The notes below the pieces were generated by a model, which saw only the letters and a program-made list of their open reading frames with translations, ran no database searches and was not told the DNA's origin. From positions 124,001-188,000 of the forward strand of contig JBJYZC010000002.1 in assembly GCA_046263755.1 (NCBI GenBank): a DNA stretch of 64,000 nucleotides. The letters run 5' to 3'. The stretch comes from Lachnocurva sp029100405 (GTDB lineage Bacteria > Bacillota > Clostridia > Lachnospirales > Lachnospiraceae). Made by a program: the position numbers and the translations under genes. Shown one piece after another: positions 1 to 8,386 of this stretch (position 1 is its first letter; every line of letters begins with the position of its first letter).

Positions 1-121
1 CAACACCAGCTGCTGCGGATACGCCGAACTCTTCTTCACAAGCCTTTACCAGGTCGTTCAGTTCAGTTACGCTAAGTTCTTTGATTGCTGCGATGATCTC
101 ATCATTGGATAACTTTGCCAT
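1..121 (-). CDS. rplL: 50S ribosomal protein L7/L12, partial
   Basis: The reverse complement opens with MAKLSNDEMIAAIKELSVTE and runs off the left edge, so only about the first 40 residues are present. This is the N-terminal dimerisation domain that anchors L7/L12 to L10 on the ribosomal stalk. An AGGAA-type ribosome binding site lies just upstream of the ATG at 121. It follows rplJ in the same orientation, the usual rplJ-rplL order. The C-terminal factor-binding domain is outside the window. Confidence 0.95.
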   Translation of the reverse strand, partial: MAKLSNDEIIAAIKELSVTELNDLVKACEEEFGVSAAAGV

Positions 122-211
122 TGATTTTTCCTCCATTTAATAAATTTGTCAGGAAACGATCGTTCTAGGATACGATCCGTTTCAATTTGAAATACAGATA
201 ATTGTAATAAA

Positions 212-712
212 TTACTCTGCTGCTGCTTCGCCATTCTTCTCTGCGATCTGCTTGATAACGCGAGCGAAGTTGGTGATAGGTGCCTGGAAGGAACCAAGCA
301 GTCTGCCGAGAAGGACATCTCTGGACGGGATTGCTGCGATTTCATTGATGGCAGCTTCATCCATATATTTACCTTCTACAACGCCGCCCTTGAGCTCAAG
401 AGCCTTCGCATCCTTAGCAAACTTTGCAAGAACTCTTGCGGGAGCAGTTGCATCGTCCTTAGAAATTGCGATTGCGTTCGGTCCTTCAAGAAGAGGCTTC
501 AGGCTTTCGAATTCAGTTCCTTCGAAGGCCCTGGTCATCATAGTATTCTTGTAAACCTTGTAAGTTACACCTTCTGCACGAAGAGCCTTACGAAGAGCGG
601 TATCTTCAGAAACAGTAAGTCCACGGTAGTCAACTACAACTACGGACTGTGCTCCCTCAACGCTCTTGGAGATCTCTTCTACGATAGGCGCTTTTAATTC
701 AACCTTTGCCAC
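212..712 (-). CDS. rplJ: 50S ribosomal protein L10
   Basis: The 166-residue product matches L10, the stalk base that carries L7/L12 dimers and binds 23S rRNA. Visible family features are VVVVDYRGLTV near residue 27, KVYKNTMM in the middle and a C-terminal helical tail ending in EKNGEAAAE. The frame is open further upstream to 847, but the start is taken as GTG at 712 because it follows AAGGAGGT by a normal spacing and gives the family length. It has its own promoter and a terminator-bearing leader, consistent with autogenous control by L10-L12. Confidence 0.95.
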   Translation of the reverse strand: MAKVELKAPIVEEISKSVEGAQSVVVVDYRGLTVSEDTALRKALRAEGVTYKVYKNTMMTRAFEGTEFESLKPLLEGPNAIAISKDDATAPARVLAKFAKDAKALELKGGVVEGKYMDEAAINEIAAIPSRDVLLGRLLGSFQAPITNFARVIKQIAEKNGEAAAE

Positions 713-756
713 GAATTTTACCTCCTTATCGTATTTTTTCCGAATCGGATAAGTAT

Positions 757-788
757 AGAAAAACCTCTCTGCACGATGACAGAGAGGT
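757..788 (-). terminator. L10-leader attenuator hairpin
   Basis: On the minus strand ACCTCTCTG and CAGAGAGGT form a perfect 9-bp stem (loop 772-779) followed by TTTTTC. It lies between the rplJ promoter and the rplJ start, so it would terminate transcription inside the leader. This position matches the L10 leader of Firmicutes, where L10-L12 binding favours termination. The L10-binding fold itself was not modelled. Confidence 0.7.
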
Positions 789-873
789 CTACATTTCATA
801 AATGTACTCATCCCTCGGCAGGTAGCATGCGTTATGTCTATTGACACCTGCTGTCTTCGGCATTTGCTATAGT

Positions 874-902
874 ACTATAGCACGATTTATTTTTGCTGTC
901 AA
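874..902 (-). promoter_or_regulatory. Promoter of rplJ-rplL
   Basis: On the minus strand there is TTGACA (897-902), a 17-bp spacer and TATAGT (874-879). This near-consensus SigA promoter would start the transcript about 155 nt before rplJ. A GC-rich hairpin at 921-940, just downstream of rplA, has no U-run and would be only a weak terminator. Confidence 0.85.
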
Positions 903-952
903 CATGATCTCGGAGAGATTCCGGCGCCTCACGGCGCCCGGATCCATCTTCA

Positions 953-1660
953 TCACTCTGCAACAGTCTGAACTGTCTTCAGAGGATTTACCCGAACACC
1001 AGGGCCCATGGTCGGAGCCAGGGTGATGTTCTTCAGATAGGTTCCCTTTACTGTGGAAGGGCGAGCCTTGTTAACGGCATTCATTAAGGTCTGGAAGTTG
1101 TCAAGTAACTGGTCTTCTGTGAAAGAAGCTTTTCCAATCGGCACATGGATGATATTTGCCTTGTCCAGACGATACTCGATCTTACCGGCTTTGATATCCT
1201 GGATTGCCTTGGTGACATCCATGGTTACGGTTCCTGCCTTGGGATTCGGCATTAAGCCCTTCGGTCCAAGGACACGACCCAGACGTCCTACAACACCCAT
1301 CATATCCGGGGTAGCTACAACGACGTCAAAGTCAAGCCAGCCGTCATTCTGGATCTTCGGGATCAGGTCCTCTGCGCCTACGTAATCAGCGCCTGCAGCC
1401 TGTGCTTCATCAGCCTTCGGTCCCTTGGCAAATACCAGAACACGAACGGTCTTACCGGTTCCGTGAGGAAGAACAACAGCGCCACGGATCTGCTGATCTG
1501 CGTGACGGCTGTCACAACCGGTACGGATGTGAACTTCGATTGTTTCGTCAAACTTAGCATTTGCGTTCTTCTTGACCTGGCTGACTGCGTCTGCAGGATC
1601 ATAGAGAACGGTCTTGTCGTACGCCTTTACGGCGTCCATGTATTTCTTTCCGTGTTTCAT
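953..1660 (-). CDS. rplA: 50S ribosomal protein L1
   Basis: The 235-residue product is full length for L1, which binds 23S rRNA at the mobile stalk near the E site. Conserved segments include RGAVVLPHGTGKTVRVLVFA and GPKGLMPNPKAGTVT. The start at 1660 follows AGGAGGAAATTTA. It lies 86 bp downstream of rplK in the same direction, so it is likely the last gene of the rpmG-secE-nusG-rplK-rplA transcript. Confidence 0.97.
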   Translation of the reverse strand: MKHGKKYMDAVKAYDKTVLYDPADAVSQVKKNANAKFDETIEVHIRTGCDSRHADQQIRGAVVLPHGTGKTVRVLVFAKGPKADEAQAAGADYVGAEDLIPKIQNDGWLDFDVVVATPDMMGVVGRLGRVLGPKGLMPNPKAGTVTMDVTKAIQDIKAGKIEYRLDKANIIHVPIGKASFTEDQLLDNFQTLMNAVNKARPSTVKGTYLKNITLAPTMGPGVRVNPLKTVQTVAE

Positions 1661-1746
1661 TAAATTTCCTCCTGTGGTTCGGTCGGGTGTGCGATGGCCG
1701 CTGTAGGAATATCAGCGCCGCCCTCCCACTTCAATGACAGGTCGTA

Positions 1747-2172
1747 TCAGTCTACGACTTCGATTCCCATGGAACGAGCTGTTCCAGCGATCATGCTCAT
1801 TGCTGCTTCAACGGTTGCTGCGTTCAGATCCGGCATCTTGGTCTCAGCGATTTCCTTGATCTGATCCTTGGTTACCTTAGCAACCTTGTTCTTGTTCGGC
1901 TCACCTGATCCGTGCTGGATATTTGCTGCCTTCTTCAGAAGAACTGCAGCAGGGGGAGTCTTGGTTACAAATGTGAAGGAACGGTCGGTATAAACTGTAA
2001 TGATTACAGGAACGACTGTGTCTCCCATCTGAGCTGTCTTTGCGTTGAATGCCTTTGTGAACTCAACGATATTAACGCCATGCTGACCAAGAGCAGGTCC
2101 GACAGGCGGTGCTGGTGTAGCTTTTCCGGCCTGGATCTGCAGCTTGATATAGCCTTCAATCTTCTTTGCCAT
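1747..2172 (-). CDS. rplK: 50S ribosomal protein L11
   Basis: The 141-residue product is exactly the family length. The N-terminal domain shows the proline-rich KATPAPPVGPALGQHGVNI region and the C-terminal RNA-binding domain shows NIQHGSGEPNKNKVAKVT. L11 forms the GTPase-associated centre with L10 and L7/L12. AAGGAGGAAATTTCC precedes the ATG. It sits 14 bp after nusG and is probably co-transcribed with it. Confidence 0.97.
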   Translation of the reverse strand: MAKKIEGYIKLQIQAGKATPAPPVGPALGQHGVNIVEFTKAFNAKTAQMGDTVVPVIITVYTDRSFTFVTKTPPAAVLLKKAANIQHGSGEPNKNKVAKVTKDQIKEIAETKMPDLNAATVEAAMSMIAGTARSMGIEVVD

Positions 2173-2186
2173 TGGAAATTTCCTCC

Positions 2187-2705
2187 TTATTTCATTTTCT
2201 CGACATCTGTGAAGCTGATCTCAACCGGTGTTTCCCGATCGAAAAGCTCTACGTTGATCGTTACGGTCTGCTTGGTCGGATTCATATCCATGATCTTACC
2301 AACGGTATCCTTCCAAGGGCCGCCGATGACTGTGATCAGATCACCAACCTCGAAATCAACCTCGATGTCTTCCTGTTTGATACCAAGAGGCCGCATCTCG
2401 GCTTCGGTAAGGGGCACCGGTTTGGATCCGGGGCCGACGAAACCGGTAACACCTCTGGTATTTCTGACGACATACCAGGTGTCATCGTTCATGACCATAT
2501 TGACAAGAACGTAACCCGGGAACATCTTGTGGGACACCTGTTTTCTGGCTCCGTTTTTCAGTTCCATGGTATCGATCATAGGAATACGGACTTCAAAGAT
2601 CTGATCCTCAAGGTGCCGATTCTCTATTGCTTTCTCGATATTTGCCTTTACCTTATTCTCATATCCGGAATAGGTGTGAACAACATACCATGCTGCCTCT
2701 GCCAT
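2187..2705 (-). CDS. nusG: Transcription termination/antitermination protein NusG
   Basis: The 172-residue product has the NGN domain (WYVVHTYSGYENKVK near the N-terminus, MFPGYVLVNMVMND, NTRGVTGFVGPG) followed by a KOW motif (VGDLITVIGGPWKDTVGKI). NusG binds RNA polymerase and links it to Rho or ribosomal S10. The order secE-nusG-rplK-rplA is conserved in bacteria. GGAGG precedes the ATG, 16 bp after secE. Confidence 0.97.
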   Translation of the reverse strand: MAEAAWYVVHTYSGYENKVKANIEKAIENRHLEDQIFEVRIPMIDTMELKNGARKQVSHKMFPGYVLVNMVMNDDTWYVVRNTRGVTGFVGPGSKPVPLTEAEMRPLGIKQEDIEVDFEVGDLITVIGGPWKDTVGKIMDMNPTKQTVTINVELFDRETPVEISFTDVEKMK

Positions 2706-2721
2706 ACTTCAAATGCCTCCA

Positions 2722-2922
2722 TTACAACTTGACCAGGACATCAACACCGCGGCGGATAAACATATCCAAAACGGCAATGATGATCCCCAGAATTACAGAT
2801 ACGATGACAGTTGCAGCTGTCTGCTTGCCAACCGTTGTGCGGTCCAGCCAGACGATCTTCTGCCATTCGATCTTGAGTCCCTGAATTCGTTCTGCCCAGG
2901 TCTTCTTACCATTCTTTGCCAT
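2722..2922 (-). CDS. secE: Preprotein translocase subunit SecE
   Basis: The 66-residue product has a short basic amphipathic N-terminal part (WAERIQGLKIEWQKIVW) and one C-terminal membrane segment (TVIVSVILGIIIAVLDMF). This is the single-span SecE of Gram-positive bacteria, which clamps SecY. It lies between rpmG and nusG, as expected. An AAAGGAG site precedes the ATG. Confidence 0.95.
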   Translation of the reverse strand: MAKNGKKTWAERIQGLKIEWQKIVWLDRTTVGKQTAATVIVSVILGIIIAVLDMFIRRGVDVLVKL

Positions 2923-2935
2923 CGCAGCTGCTCCT

Positions 2936-3085
2936 TTACTTTGTTTCCTTATGTAAAGTGTGCTTTCTGCAGTTCGGGCAGTACTTCTTCAATTCCATTC
3001 TTTCCGGATGAAGACGTTTCTCTTTGGTAAGATTGTAATTCCGGTGCTTGCACTCGGTGCATTCCAGTGTTATCTTCGTGCGCAC
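2936..3085 (-). CDS. rpmG: 50S ribosomal protein L33 (zinc type)
   Basis: A 49-codon frame begins VRTKITLECTECKHRNY and ends HTLHKETK. CTEC near residue 9 and CPNC near residue 36 are the two zinc-binding pairs of the C+ form of L33. The start is GTG at 3085, after GGAGGTGGAAGTT. It opens the rpmG-secE-nusG-rplK-rplA unit and is the first gene after the promoter at 3164-3193. Its length is the family norm. Confidence 0.95.
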   Translation of the reverse strand: MRTKITLECTECKHRNYNLTKEKRLHPERMELKKYCPNCRKHTLHKETK

Positions 3086-3163
3086 AACTTCCACCTCCAA
3101 TTTCGTAGTTTGCTATGCCCGAAATTTGGGCATAAAAAAAAGACCTATTTCCATCGCCGTACC

Positions 3164-3193
3164 ACTATATCATGGCAGAATCGTCCCTGTCAA
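3164..3193 (-). promoter_or_regulatory. Promoter of rpmG-secE-nusG-rplKA
   Basis: The minus strand reads TTGACA (3188-3193), an 18-bp spacer and TATAGT (3164-3169). A 7-bp inverted repeat, TATGCCC/GGGCATA, lies at about 3114-3134 in the expected leader, just after a T-run; its role is unknown. Confidence 0.8.
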
Positions 3194-3284
3194 CAGGTAT
3201 TTTTGATATTGCAGCGTCACATGGCCTTTCCGGTCAATTTTTTCTTTCACGCAATCCTTTCGGAAATATAGACCGCTTTTTTAT

Positions 3285-3314
3285 TTTACACCTTCCTTTT
3301 CGATGTGCTATAGT
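3285..3314 (+). promoter_or_regulatory. Promoter of hslO
   Basis: TTTACA (3285-3290), an 18-bp spacer and TATAGT (3309-3314) lie 43 bp before the hslO start. The region is divergent from the rpmG promoter. Confidence 0.7.
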
Positions 3315-3356
3315 TAGTTTCAAAATTTATGCAAGCCTCAAGGAGGAATCTATATT

Positions 3357-4244
3357 ATGAGAGAACGCGATTATATGGTCCGCGCAACCGCAGCTGAAGG
3401 GCGGATCCGGGCCTTCGCCATAGTAACAAGCCACATGGTATCTGACATGCAGAAGACCCACGACACTTCCCCCAATGTTACTGCAGCTCTGGGACGGCTT
3501 TTGACCGGAGCCACCATGATGGGCGCCATGATGAAGGACGAGAGAGACCGGCTGACCCTGTCCATCCGCTCTCAGGGGCCCATTCAGGGTATGACTGTTT
3601 CCGCTGATAACCAGGGTCATGTCAAGGGCTTTCCAAATGTAAACCAGGTCCCTCTGAGGGAGAAATATGCCGGGAAACTGGACGTCGGCGCATCCGTCGG
3701 CCCCGGAACCCTGACCGTGATCCGGGACGAAGGCTTGAAAGAACCCTATTCCAGTCAGATCAACCTGGTTTCCGGAGAGATTGCCGAAGATTTGACCTAC
3801 TATTTTGCCGTCAGCGAACAGGTCCCGTCCTCTGTCGGTCTCGGCGTCCTGGTAGATACCGATTGGACAGTAAAAGACGCCGGCGGTTTTATCATCCAGC
3901 TCATGCCGGATGCAAAAGAATCTGATATTGACAAGCTGGAAGCCCGTCTGAAAGAGATCCATTCCATCACCCAAATGCTGGAAAAAGGCATGGAACCGGA
4001 GGACATCCTGGAGCATATCCTGGGTGACATGGGCCTGGAAGTCTTATCCGAGATGCCGGTTTCCTATACTTGTGACTGTTCCAGGGAAAGAATCGAGAAG
4101 GCTCTTCTCACCATTCCAAGGTCCGATCTGCAGGAAATGATCGACGATGGGAAACCCATCGAGATGAAATGTCAGTTCTGCAACAAAGAATACTCCTTCT
4201 CGCCAAAGGAATTACAGGATCTCATTGCAGAACAGCAGCTGTAA
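3357..4244 (+). CDS. hslO: Redox-regulated chaperone Hsp33
   Basis: The 295-residue product is a full-length Hsp33, a cytosolic holdase activated by oxidation and unfolding. The C-terminal redox switch is intact: CDC at residues 239-241 and CQFC at 272-275, the CxC and CxxC pairs that hold zinc in the reduced form. The N-terminal core shows GRLLTGATMMGAMMK and SIRSQGPIQGM. AGGAGGAATC precedes the ATG, and it has its own promoter. It converges on the SGNH hydrolase gene. Confidence 0.95.
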   Translation: MRERDYMVRATAAEGRIRAFAIVTSHMVSDMQKTHDTSPNVTAALGRLLTGATMMGAMMKDERDRLTLSIRSQGPIQGMTVSADNQGHVKGFPNVNQVPLREKYAGKLDVGASVGPGTLTVIRDEGLKEPYSSQINLVSGEIAEDLTYYFAVSEQVPSSVGLGVLVDTDWTVKDAGGFIIQLMPDAKESDIDKLEARLKEIHSITQMLEKGMEPEDILEHILGDMGLEVLSEMPVSYTCDCSRERIEKALLTIPRSDLQEMIDDGKPIEMKCQFCNKEYSFSPKELQDLIAEQQL

Positions 4245-4262
4245 CCATCGCCAGGTGGCGCC

Positions 4263-4358
4263 CTATTTTGTAGCCTTATTTTGCGACCTTATTTTTTTGC
4301 GACCTTATTTTTTTGCGACCTTATTTTGCAGCTTTTGTTGCAGCCTTATTTTGCAGCC
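4263..4358. repeat. Degenerate tandem repeat built from the 3' end of the SGNH gene
   Basis: On the minus strand the motif GCTGCAAAATAAG, which encodes the last codons and stop (Ala-Ala-Lys-stop), recurs about six times downstream of the true stop. Variants include GTCGCAAAAAAATAAG and GCTACAAAATAG. The array fills the space between convergent hslO and the SGNH gene. It looks like slippage-type duplication, and each unit carries a TAA or TAG triplet. Confidence 0.75.
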
Positions 4359-5464
4359 TTCGCCGCCTGGTCCGGGTCGATGGTATTGTTTTCCAGTGCC
4401 TCGACCCATTTCTTATAGAAAGCAGCCTTCAGATGAATGCCATCTGTAGTATAGTCTGCAATCAGATTGCCGTCTCCATCACAAACCTCTGTATTGGGAT
4501 CGATATAGAAGGTATCCCGGCCATTCGCCAGAGATGCGATTGCCGTATTCCGCATAACCATATTCGTGTTATTATAGGTCGGATCTTGTTGAGATTTTTC
4601 CGCGCTGACATGCAGATTTCCTTCAATATAAATGATCGCATCCGGCCATGCCGCATGAATTTTCTCCATCAATGCCCGATATCCGTTGTAATATCTCATC
4701 AAAGGATATCCCATTTCATTGATCCCAAGGGAAATATAAACCTTGCGGAATTTGTGAGAGGAGAGCAGCTGATCCAAAGTCATCGCACCTGCTTCTCCAT
4801 CCACACCGGTGTAATTCAGCTCCTTACTTGTAACTCCGAATACACTCATGGACTCTTTGCAGAAAAAGTTCGTTTTTCCAACCAGAGGTCCCCACATTGA
4901 CAGTCCGACCGTTCTGGAATCTCCAATCATCAGAGCGTCCTTGAAATAATCATCACTCTTTGCTTTTTTCAGATAACGGTAAGTTCCATCCGGCGCAAAA
5001 TATCCGGTCAGGTCTGTTGTGAAAACCGTGGAAGGATCTGCAATGAGTGAGGAATCGACGACGCCATAATCCTTGGCAGGAACCACCGGATTGCAAACTC
5101 CTTTTGGGATGGTCAGTCTCTCATCCAAAGCTTTTTTCATTTCCTGCTTGGATGGTCTTTTCTCTTGTTTTATTTCATTTGCTTTGTTCCTATCGGAGTT
5201 GACGATAGCAGCCGCCGCCTCTTCTCCACCATTCCTCTTGGTTTTCAGGTCAAAAATCAAAGCAGAATATACCGGTTCCTTAACGAAATCCAGTTTCCGG
5301 TAACGTTTCAGCCTGGTATGTAAACCAATGAAACCCACGATGGATAAAATCACGCAGGAAAGAAGAATCAGAGAAAAAAGAGGGATCTTTTTTCCACACA
5401 GGACCAAAAATTTCCAAAAATCTGATCGATGATCTTGTTTTCTTTGAACATTTTTATTGGACAT
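4346..5464 (-). CDS. SGNH/GDSL-type hydrolase, membrane anchored
   Basis: The 372-residue product has a basic N-terminus, one membrane segment (about residues 28-50), a charged spacer, and an SGNH fold. The nucleophile motif is GDSRTVG, the block III-like motif is SLGINEMGY and the catalytic Asp/His motif is DGIHL. Such enzymes pair with MBOAT proteins to move or remove acyl groups on extracellular polysaccharides. The MBOAT gene ends 15 bp upstream, so the two are an operon. The C-terminal AAKAAK tail has expanded into the repeat that follows. The substrate cannot be read from sequence. Confidence 0.8.
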   Translation of the reverse strand: MSNKNVQRKQDHRSDFWKFLVLCGKKIPLFSLILLSCVILSIVGFIGLHTRLKRYRKLDFVKEPVYSALIFDLKTKRNGGEEAAAAIVNSDRNKANEIKQEKRPSKQEMKKALDERLTIPKGVCNPVVPAKDYGVVDSSLIADPSTVFTTDLTGYFAPDGTYRYLKKAKSDDYFKDALMIGDSRTVGLSMWGPLVGKTNFFCKESMSVFGVTSKELNYTGVDGEAGAMTLDQLLSSHKFRKVYISLGINEMGYPLMRYYNGYRALMEKIHAAWPDAIIYIEGNLHVSAEKSQQDPTYNNTNMVMRNTAIASLANGRDTFYIDPNTEVCDGDGNLIADYTTDGIHLKAAFYKKWVEALENNTIDPDQAAKAAK

Positions 5465-5479
5465 ATCGCTGTTCTTTCA

Positions 5480-6910
5480 TTAAAAACTGAAATACATGAA
5501 GGTATTTCCCTGACTTGTGACAGAGAAATAGATAGAGATCCAGAAGAGAATCAGGCTGCCGATCACCACCGCCGGATTCTTTCTGTGCGCCCGAAGCCAT
5601 TGGCTTACTGCAGGAATGCAAAGGGCGATAGCTGCCGCAAAGAAAGGAGCATATTGTTTCAGATAGATCGCCCAGTCCATAGGATCCATAGACTGCCCCT
5701 TGTGGAAGAAGGGGAAGAGTCTGGCGAAATACATAAGAAGCTCTTTCAGATCCGGGACTGCAAAAACCACCCAGGTCAGAGGAATCAGGATCCAAACATG
5801 CAGATGCCCCCAGAGAGGGAACTTCTTCATCCCTGTTTTGAAAACAAATTTTTCCAGAATAATGATCAGACCGAGGACAAGACCCCAGATCAAGAAATTC
5901 AGGGTTCCGCCATGCCAGAGACCGGTAATTGCCCAGACAACAAGAAGATTTCGAATGATCTTCCATGTAGCGGTCCGGCTTCCTCCCATTGGAATATAGA
6001 TATAATCCCGAAACCAGCTTCCCAGCGTTGCATGCCAGCGGCGGTAGAAATCCCCGATATTTTTGGCGGCATAGGGATGGTCGAAGTTGATGACTTCCGG
6101 AAATCCCAGCATCATGCCGACACCGGATGCAATCAGGGAATAGCCCCAGAAATCGAAATAGAGCTGGAAGGTATAAGCAAAGGCTCCCATCCAGGCCAGA
6201 GGTGTCGAGATACTCTCAAAACCAATCTTTGAGATCTCATTCCAAAGAATACCGATCCGGTCCGCCAGAAGAACCTTCATCGCCAATCCGGCAACTGCCT
6301 GCTCTACGCCTCTTTCAAAATTTGAGAAGGTATATCTCCGTCCTTTCAGATCATCGAAGCCGCCCTCGCTGTAACGCATGATCGGGCCCTCCGCAATCTG
6401 CGGGAACATAGTGAAATAAGCCGCTGTACGCCAAAAGCTCGGCGTGATACGAATTTTTCCGGTATAGAGGTCTGCCTGGTAAGAAATCATTTTGAAGATG
6501 TAAAAACTCAGGCCCAGGGGAAGACCTGCACCTGCCACGCGAAGAGCCCTGACCTTGAAGAAAGTAAGAACTCCCGCATCCACTATCACCGCAACGGCCA
6601 GTAAAACTTTACGGCTGACATCATTTTCATTTCGCTTGACAGCAGGCAGAATGCTGATTTTTTCGTAGCCGACTCCACCGCCATCTTCTATAATGGAAAT
6701 TCCTCTCGGCTTGACCAAAGCCTTGCCAAGAAAGTGATTGACTATGGTAAGTCCCAATAAGAGGAAAACCATTCTCCGATCCCCATATCCATAAAAGACA
6801 ATAGAACCGATAAAGAGGATGGCATCCTTATACTTGTTGGGCGCGAGATAATAAACGATCAGAAAGACCGGCAGAAAACGCATCAAAAAGAAAATATCTG
6901 TAAAAGCCAT
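5480..6910 (-). CDS. MBOAT-family O-acyltransferase (AlgI/DltB-like)
   Basis: The 476-residue polytopic membrane protein starts MAFTDIFFLMRFLPVFLIVY, typical of AlgI-like acyltransferases. It carries FYRRWHATLGSWFRDYIYIP and GLWHGGTLNFLIWG, the latter with the conserved MBOAT histidine. These proteins pass acetyl groups from the cytoplasm to extracellular glycans. The SGNH gene directly downstream is the likely partner. TATAAT on the minus strand at 6948-6953 is a probable -10 box; no good -35 is visible. Confidence 0.88.
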   Translation of the reverse strand: MAFTDIFFLMRFLPVFLIVYYLAPNKYKDAILFIGSIVFYGYGDRRMVFLLLGLTIVNHFLGKALVKPRGISIIEDGGGVGYEKISILPAVKRNENDVSRKVLLAVAVIVDAGVLTFFKVRALRVAGAGLPLGLSFYIFKMISYQADLYTGKIRITPSFWRTAAYFTMFPQIAEGPIMRYSEGGFDDLKGRRYTFSNFERGVEQAVAGLAMKVLLADRIGILWNEISKIGFESISTPLAWMGAFAYTFQLYFDFWGYSLIASGVGMMLGFPEVINFDHPYAAKNIGDFYRRWHATLGSWFRDYIYIPMGGSRTATWKIIRNLLVVWAITGLWHGGTLNFLIWGLVLGLIIILEKFVFKTGMKKFPLWGHLHVWILIPLTWVVFAVPDLKELLMYFARLFPFFHKGQSMDPMDWAIYLKQYAPFFAAAIALCIPAVSQWLRAHRKNPAVVIGSLILFWISIYFSVTSQGNTFMYFSF

Positions 6911-6972
6911 AATAAAACCCTAAAAACGATTGATATTGCGAATCTGAATTATATCATAAATCTTTGATTATT

Positions 6973-6981
6973 TGTTATACT
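6973..6981 (+). promoter_or_regulatory. Extended -10 upstream of the AlaX-like gene
   Basis: TGTTATACT fits an extended -10 (TGn-TATACT). No clear -35 is present. It lies about 57 bp before the proposed start region. Confidence 0.5.
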
Positions 6982-7037
6982 GTACAAGGAATTTAGAAAA
7001 TTAGCAATCAGAGAACACCTTACCCATAGGAGGACAG

Positions 7038-8351
7038 ATTACGAATACAATCAAGTTATACGACAGGGATGCCTATGCTTCAGATTTCGATGCCGAAGTC
7101 ATATCCTGCCGGAAAATCAAAGATCCCGAAAGAATAAAAAAGCTGAAAGAAAGAGCTCTTATATTAGAGACCGCACCGGGGCTTCTGTCCGAAACGGATG
7201 CCTTCTATGAAGTCATCCTGGATCAAACACTCTTCTTCCCGGAAGAAGGCGGGCAGACCTGTGACAGAGGGGTTCTAATGGTTGGCTTCTCCCTGATCCT
7301 TCCGGTCCTGGATGTCCAAATCGATGAAAATGGTTCGGATGATGCAGTGATTCGCCATGTTCTTGCCCAGGAGGTTGATCCCGCTACAAGGGTCCACGGA
7401 ATCATTTCATTTGATTACCGCTTCTCCAATATGCAGAATCATAGCGGAGAACATATCTTCTCCGGACTGGTTCATAAGTATTTTGGCTATGAAAATGTCG
7501 GTTTTCATTTATCCGACAATGAAGTCACCATGGATTACAACGGAAAGCTTACCGCAGCAGATATCGAAAAACTCGAAATAGAGGCCAACGACTGGATTCG
7601 CCAGAATGTCTCGATCGAATGCCGCTACCCGGACCAAAAAGAGCTGGACCATATGAATTACCGAAGCAAAAAGGAACTTACCGGTCCGGTCCGAATCGTT
7701 ACCATCCCCGGCTGTGATGTCTGTGCCTGCTGTGCGCCCCATGTCAGGAGTACAGCGGAGATCGGCCTTTTAAAGGTCATTTCCTTTATGAATTATAAGG
7801 GCGGTGTCCGCCTGTCCATCCTCTGCGGCGAGCGGGCAGAAGTAGATTATCGGGCCAAGCAGAAGGAGTTGGATCAGATCTCCCATCTCTTAAAACTTCC
7901 GGTCCTCTCCCTGGCCGGCCGGGTCAAGGATCTGATGGAGGAAAAGGCCCGCCTGCAGGCTTCCTTGAATGAGGCGGAAGGGAAACTTTTAGAGCAGAAG
8001 ATCCTGGCGATCCCGTCTTCCGAAAGAAATCCACTTCTATTCACCGAGATCTCTTCTGCCAACCAGATCCGCCGGTCTGTGAATCAATTAATGACAGATC
8101 ACAGCGGTATCTCAGCCATCTTCTTTCCAAAAGAGAAGGCTTTTGAGGATCATTCTGCAAAAGAAGAGAATCCGTCCGGGGAATATTCCTATATCATAGG
8201 TTCCGGTGCAAAAAACAGAGATCTTCGCGAATTACAGAAGCTTCTGAGTCAGAATTTTAAGGCCAGAGGCGGTGGCCAGGCAGCGATGATCCAGGGTTCC
8301 CTTTGGGCCAGTGAAAAGGACCTGCGGAAATTCTGGGGATCCCTGCCATAA
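7038..8351 (+). CDS. Alanyl-tRNA editing protein, AlaX-L type, non-canonical start
   Basis: The frame resembles the editing half of AlaRS. The AlaX hallmark FFPEEGGQTCDRG is followed by the metal-binding NHSGEH and CACCAPH motifs, and the C-terminus has a DHHA1-like part with ARGGGQAAMIQGSL. It would deacylate mischarged tRNA-Ala. Homologous coding clearly extends upstream of the first in-frame ATG (7278), which would cut off the EEGGQ motif. No ATG, GTG or TTG exists in frame upstream. AGGAGGA at about 7028-7034 is followed by ATT (7038) and ACG (7041), so translation probably starts at one of these and gives about 437 residues. It converges on yfbR. Confidence 0.8.
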   Translation: MTNTIKLYDRDAYASDFDAEVISCRKIKDPERIKKLKERALILETAPGLLSETDAFYEVILDQTLFFPEEGGQTCDRGVLMVGFSLILPVLDVQIDENGSDDAVIRHVLAQEVDPATRVHGIISFDYRFSNMQNHSGEHIFSGLVHKYFGYENVGFHLSDNEVTMDYNGKLTAADIEKLEIEANDWIRQNVSIECRYPDQKELDHMNYRSKKELTGPVRIVTIPGCDVCACCAPHVRSTAEIGLLKVISFMNYKGGVRLSILCGERAEVDYRAKQKELDQISHLLKLPVLSLAGRVKDLMEEKARLQASLNEAEGKLLEQKILAIPSSERNPLLFTEISSANQIRRSVNQLMTDHSGISAIFFPKEKAFEDHSAKEENPSGEYSYIIGSGAKNRDLRELQKLLSQNFKARGGGQAAMIQGSLWASEKDLRKFWGSLP

Positions 8352-8386
8352 GAATGTTTACGGAAGCGTTTTCCGGGATGAGAAAT

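Noticed and set aside
921..940. GC-rich hairpin after rplA as a strong terminator
   Set aside because: No U-run follows on the minus strand, so only weak termination could be claimed.
7278..8351. ATG 7278 as the start of the AlaX-like gene
   Set aside because: It removes the conserved EEGGQ motif and upstream coding sequence, and no ribosome binding site precedes it.
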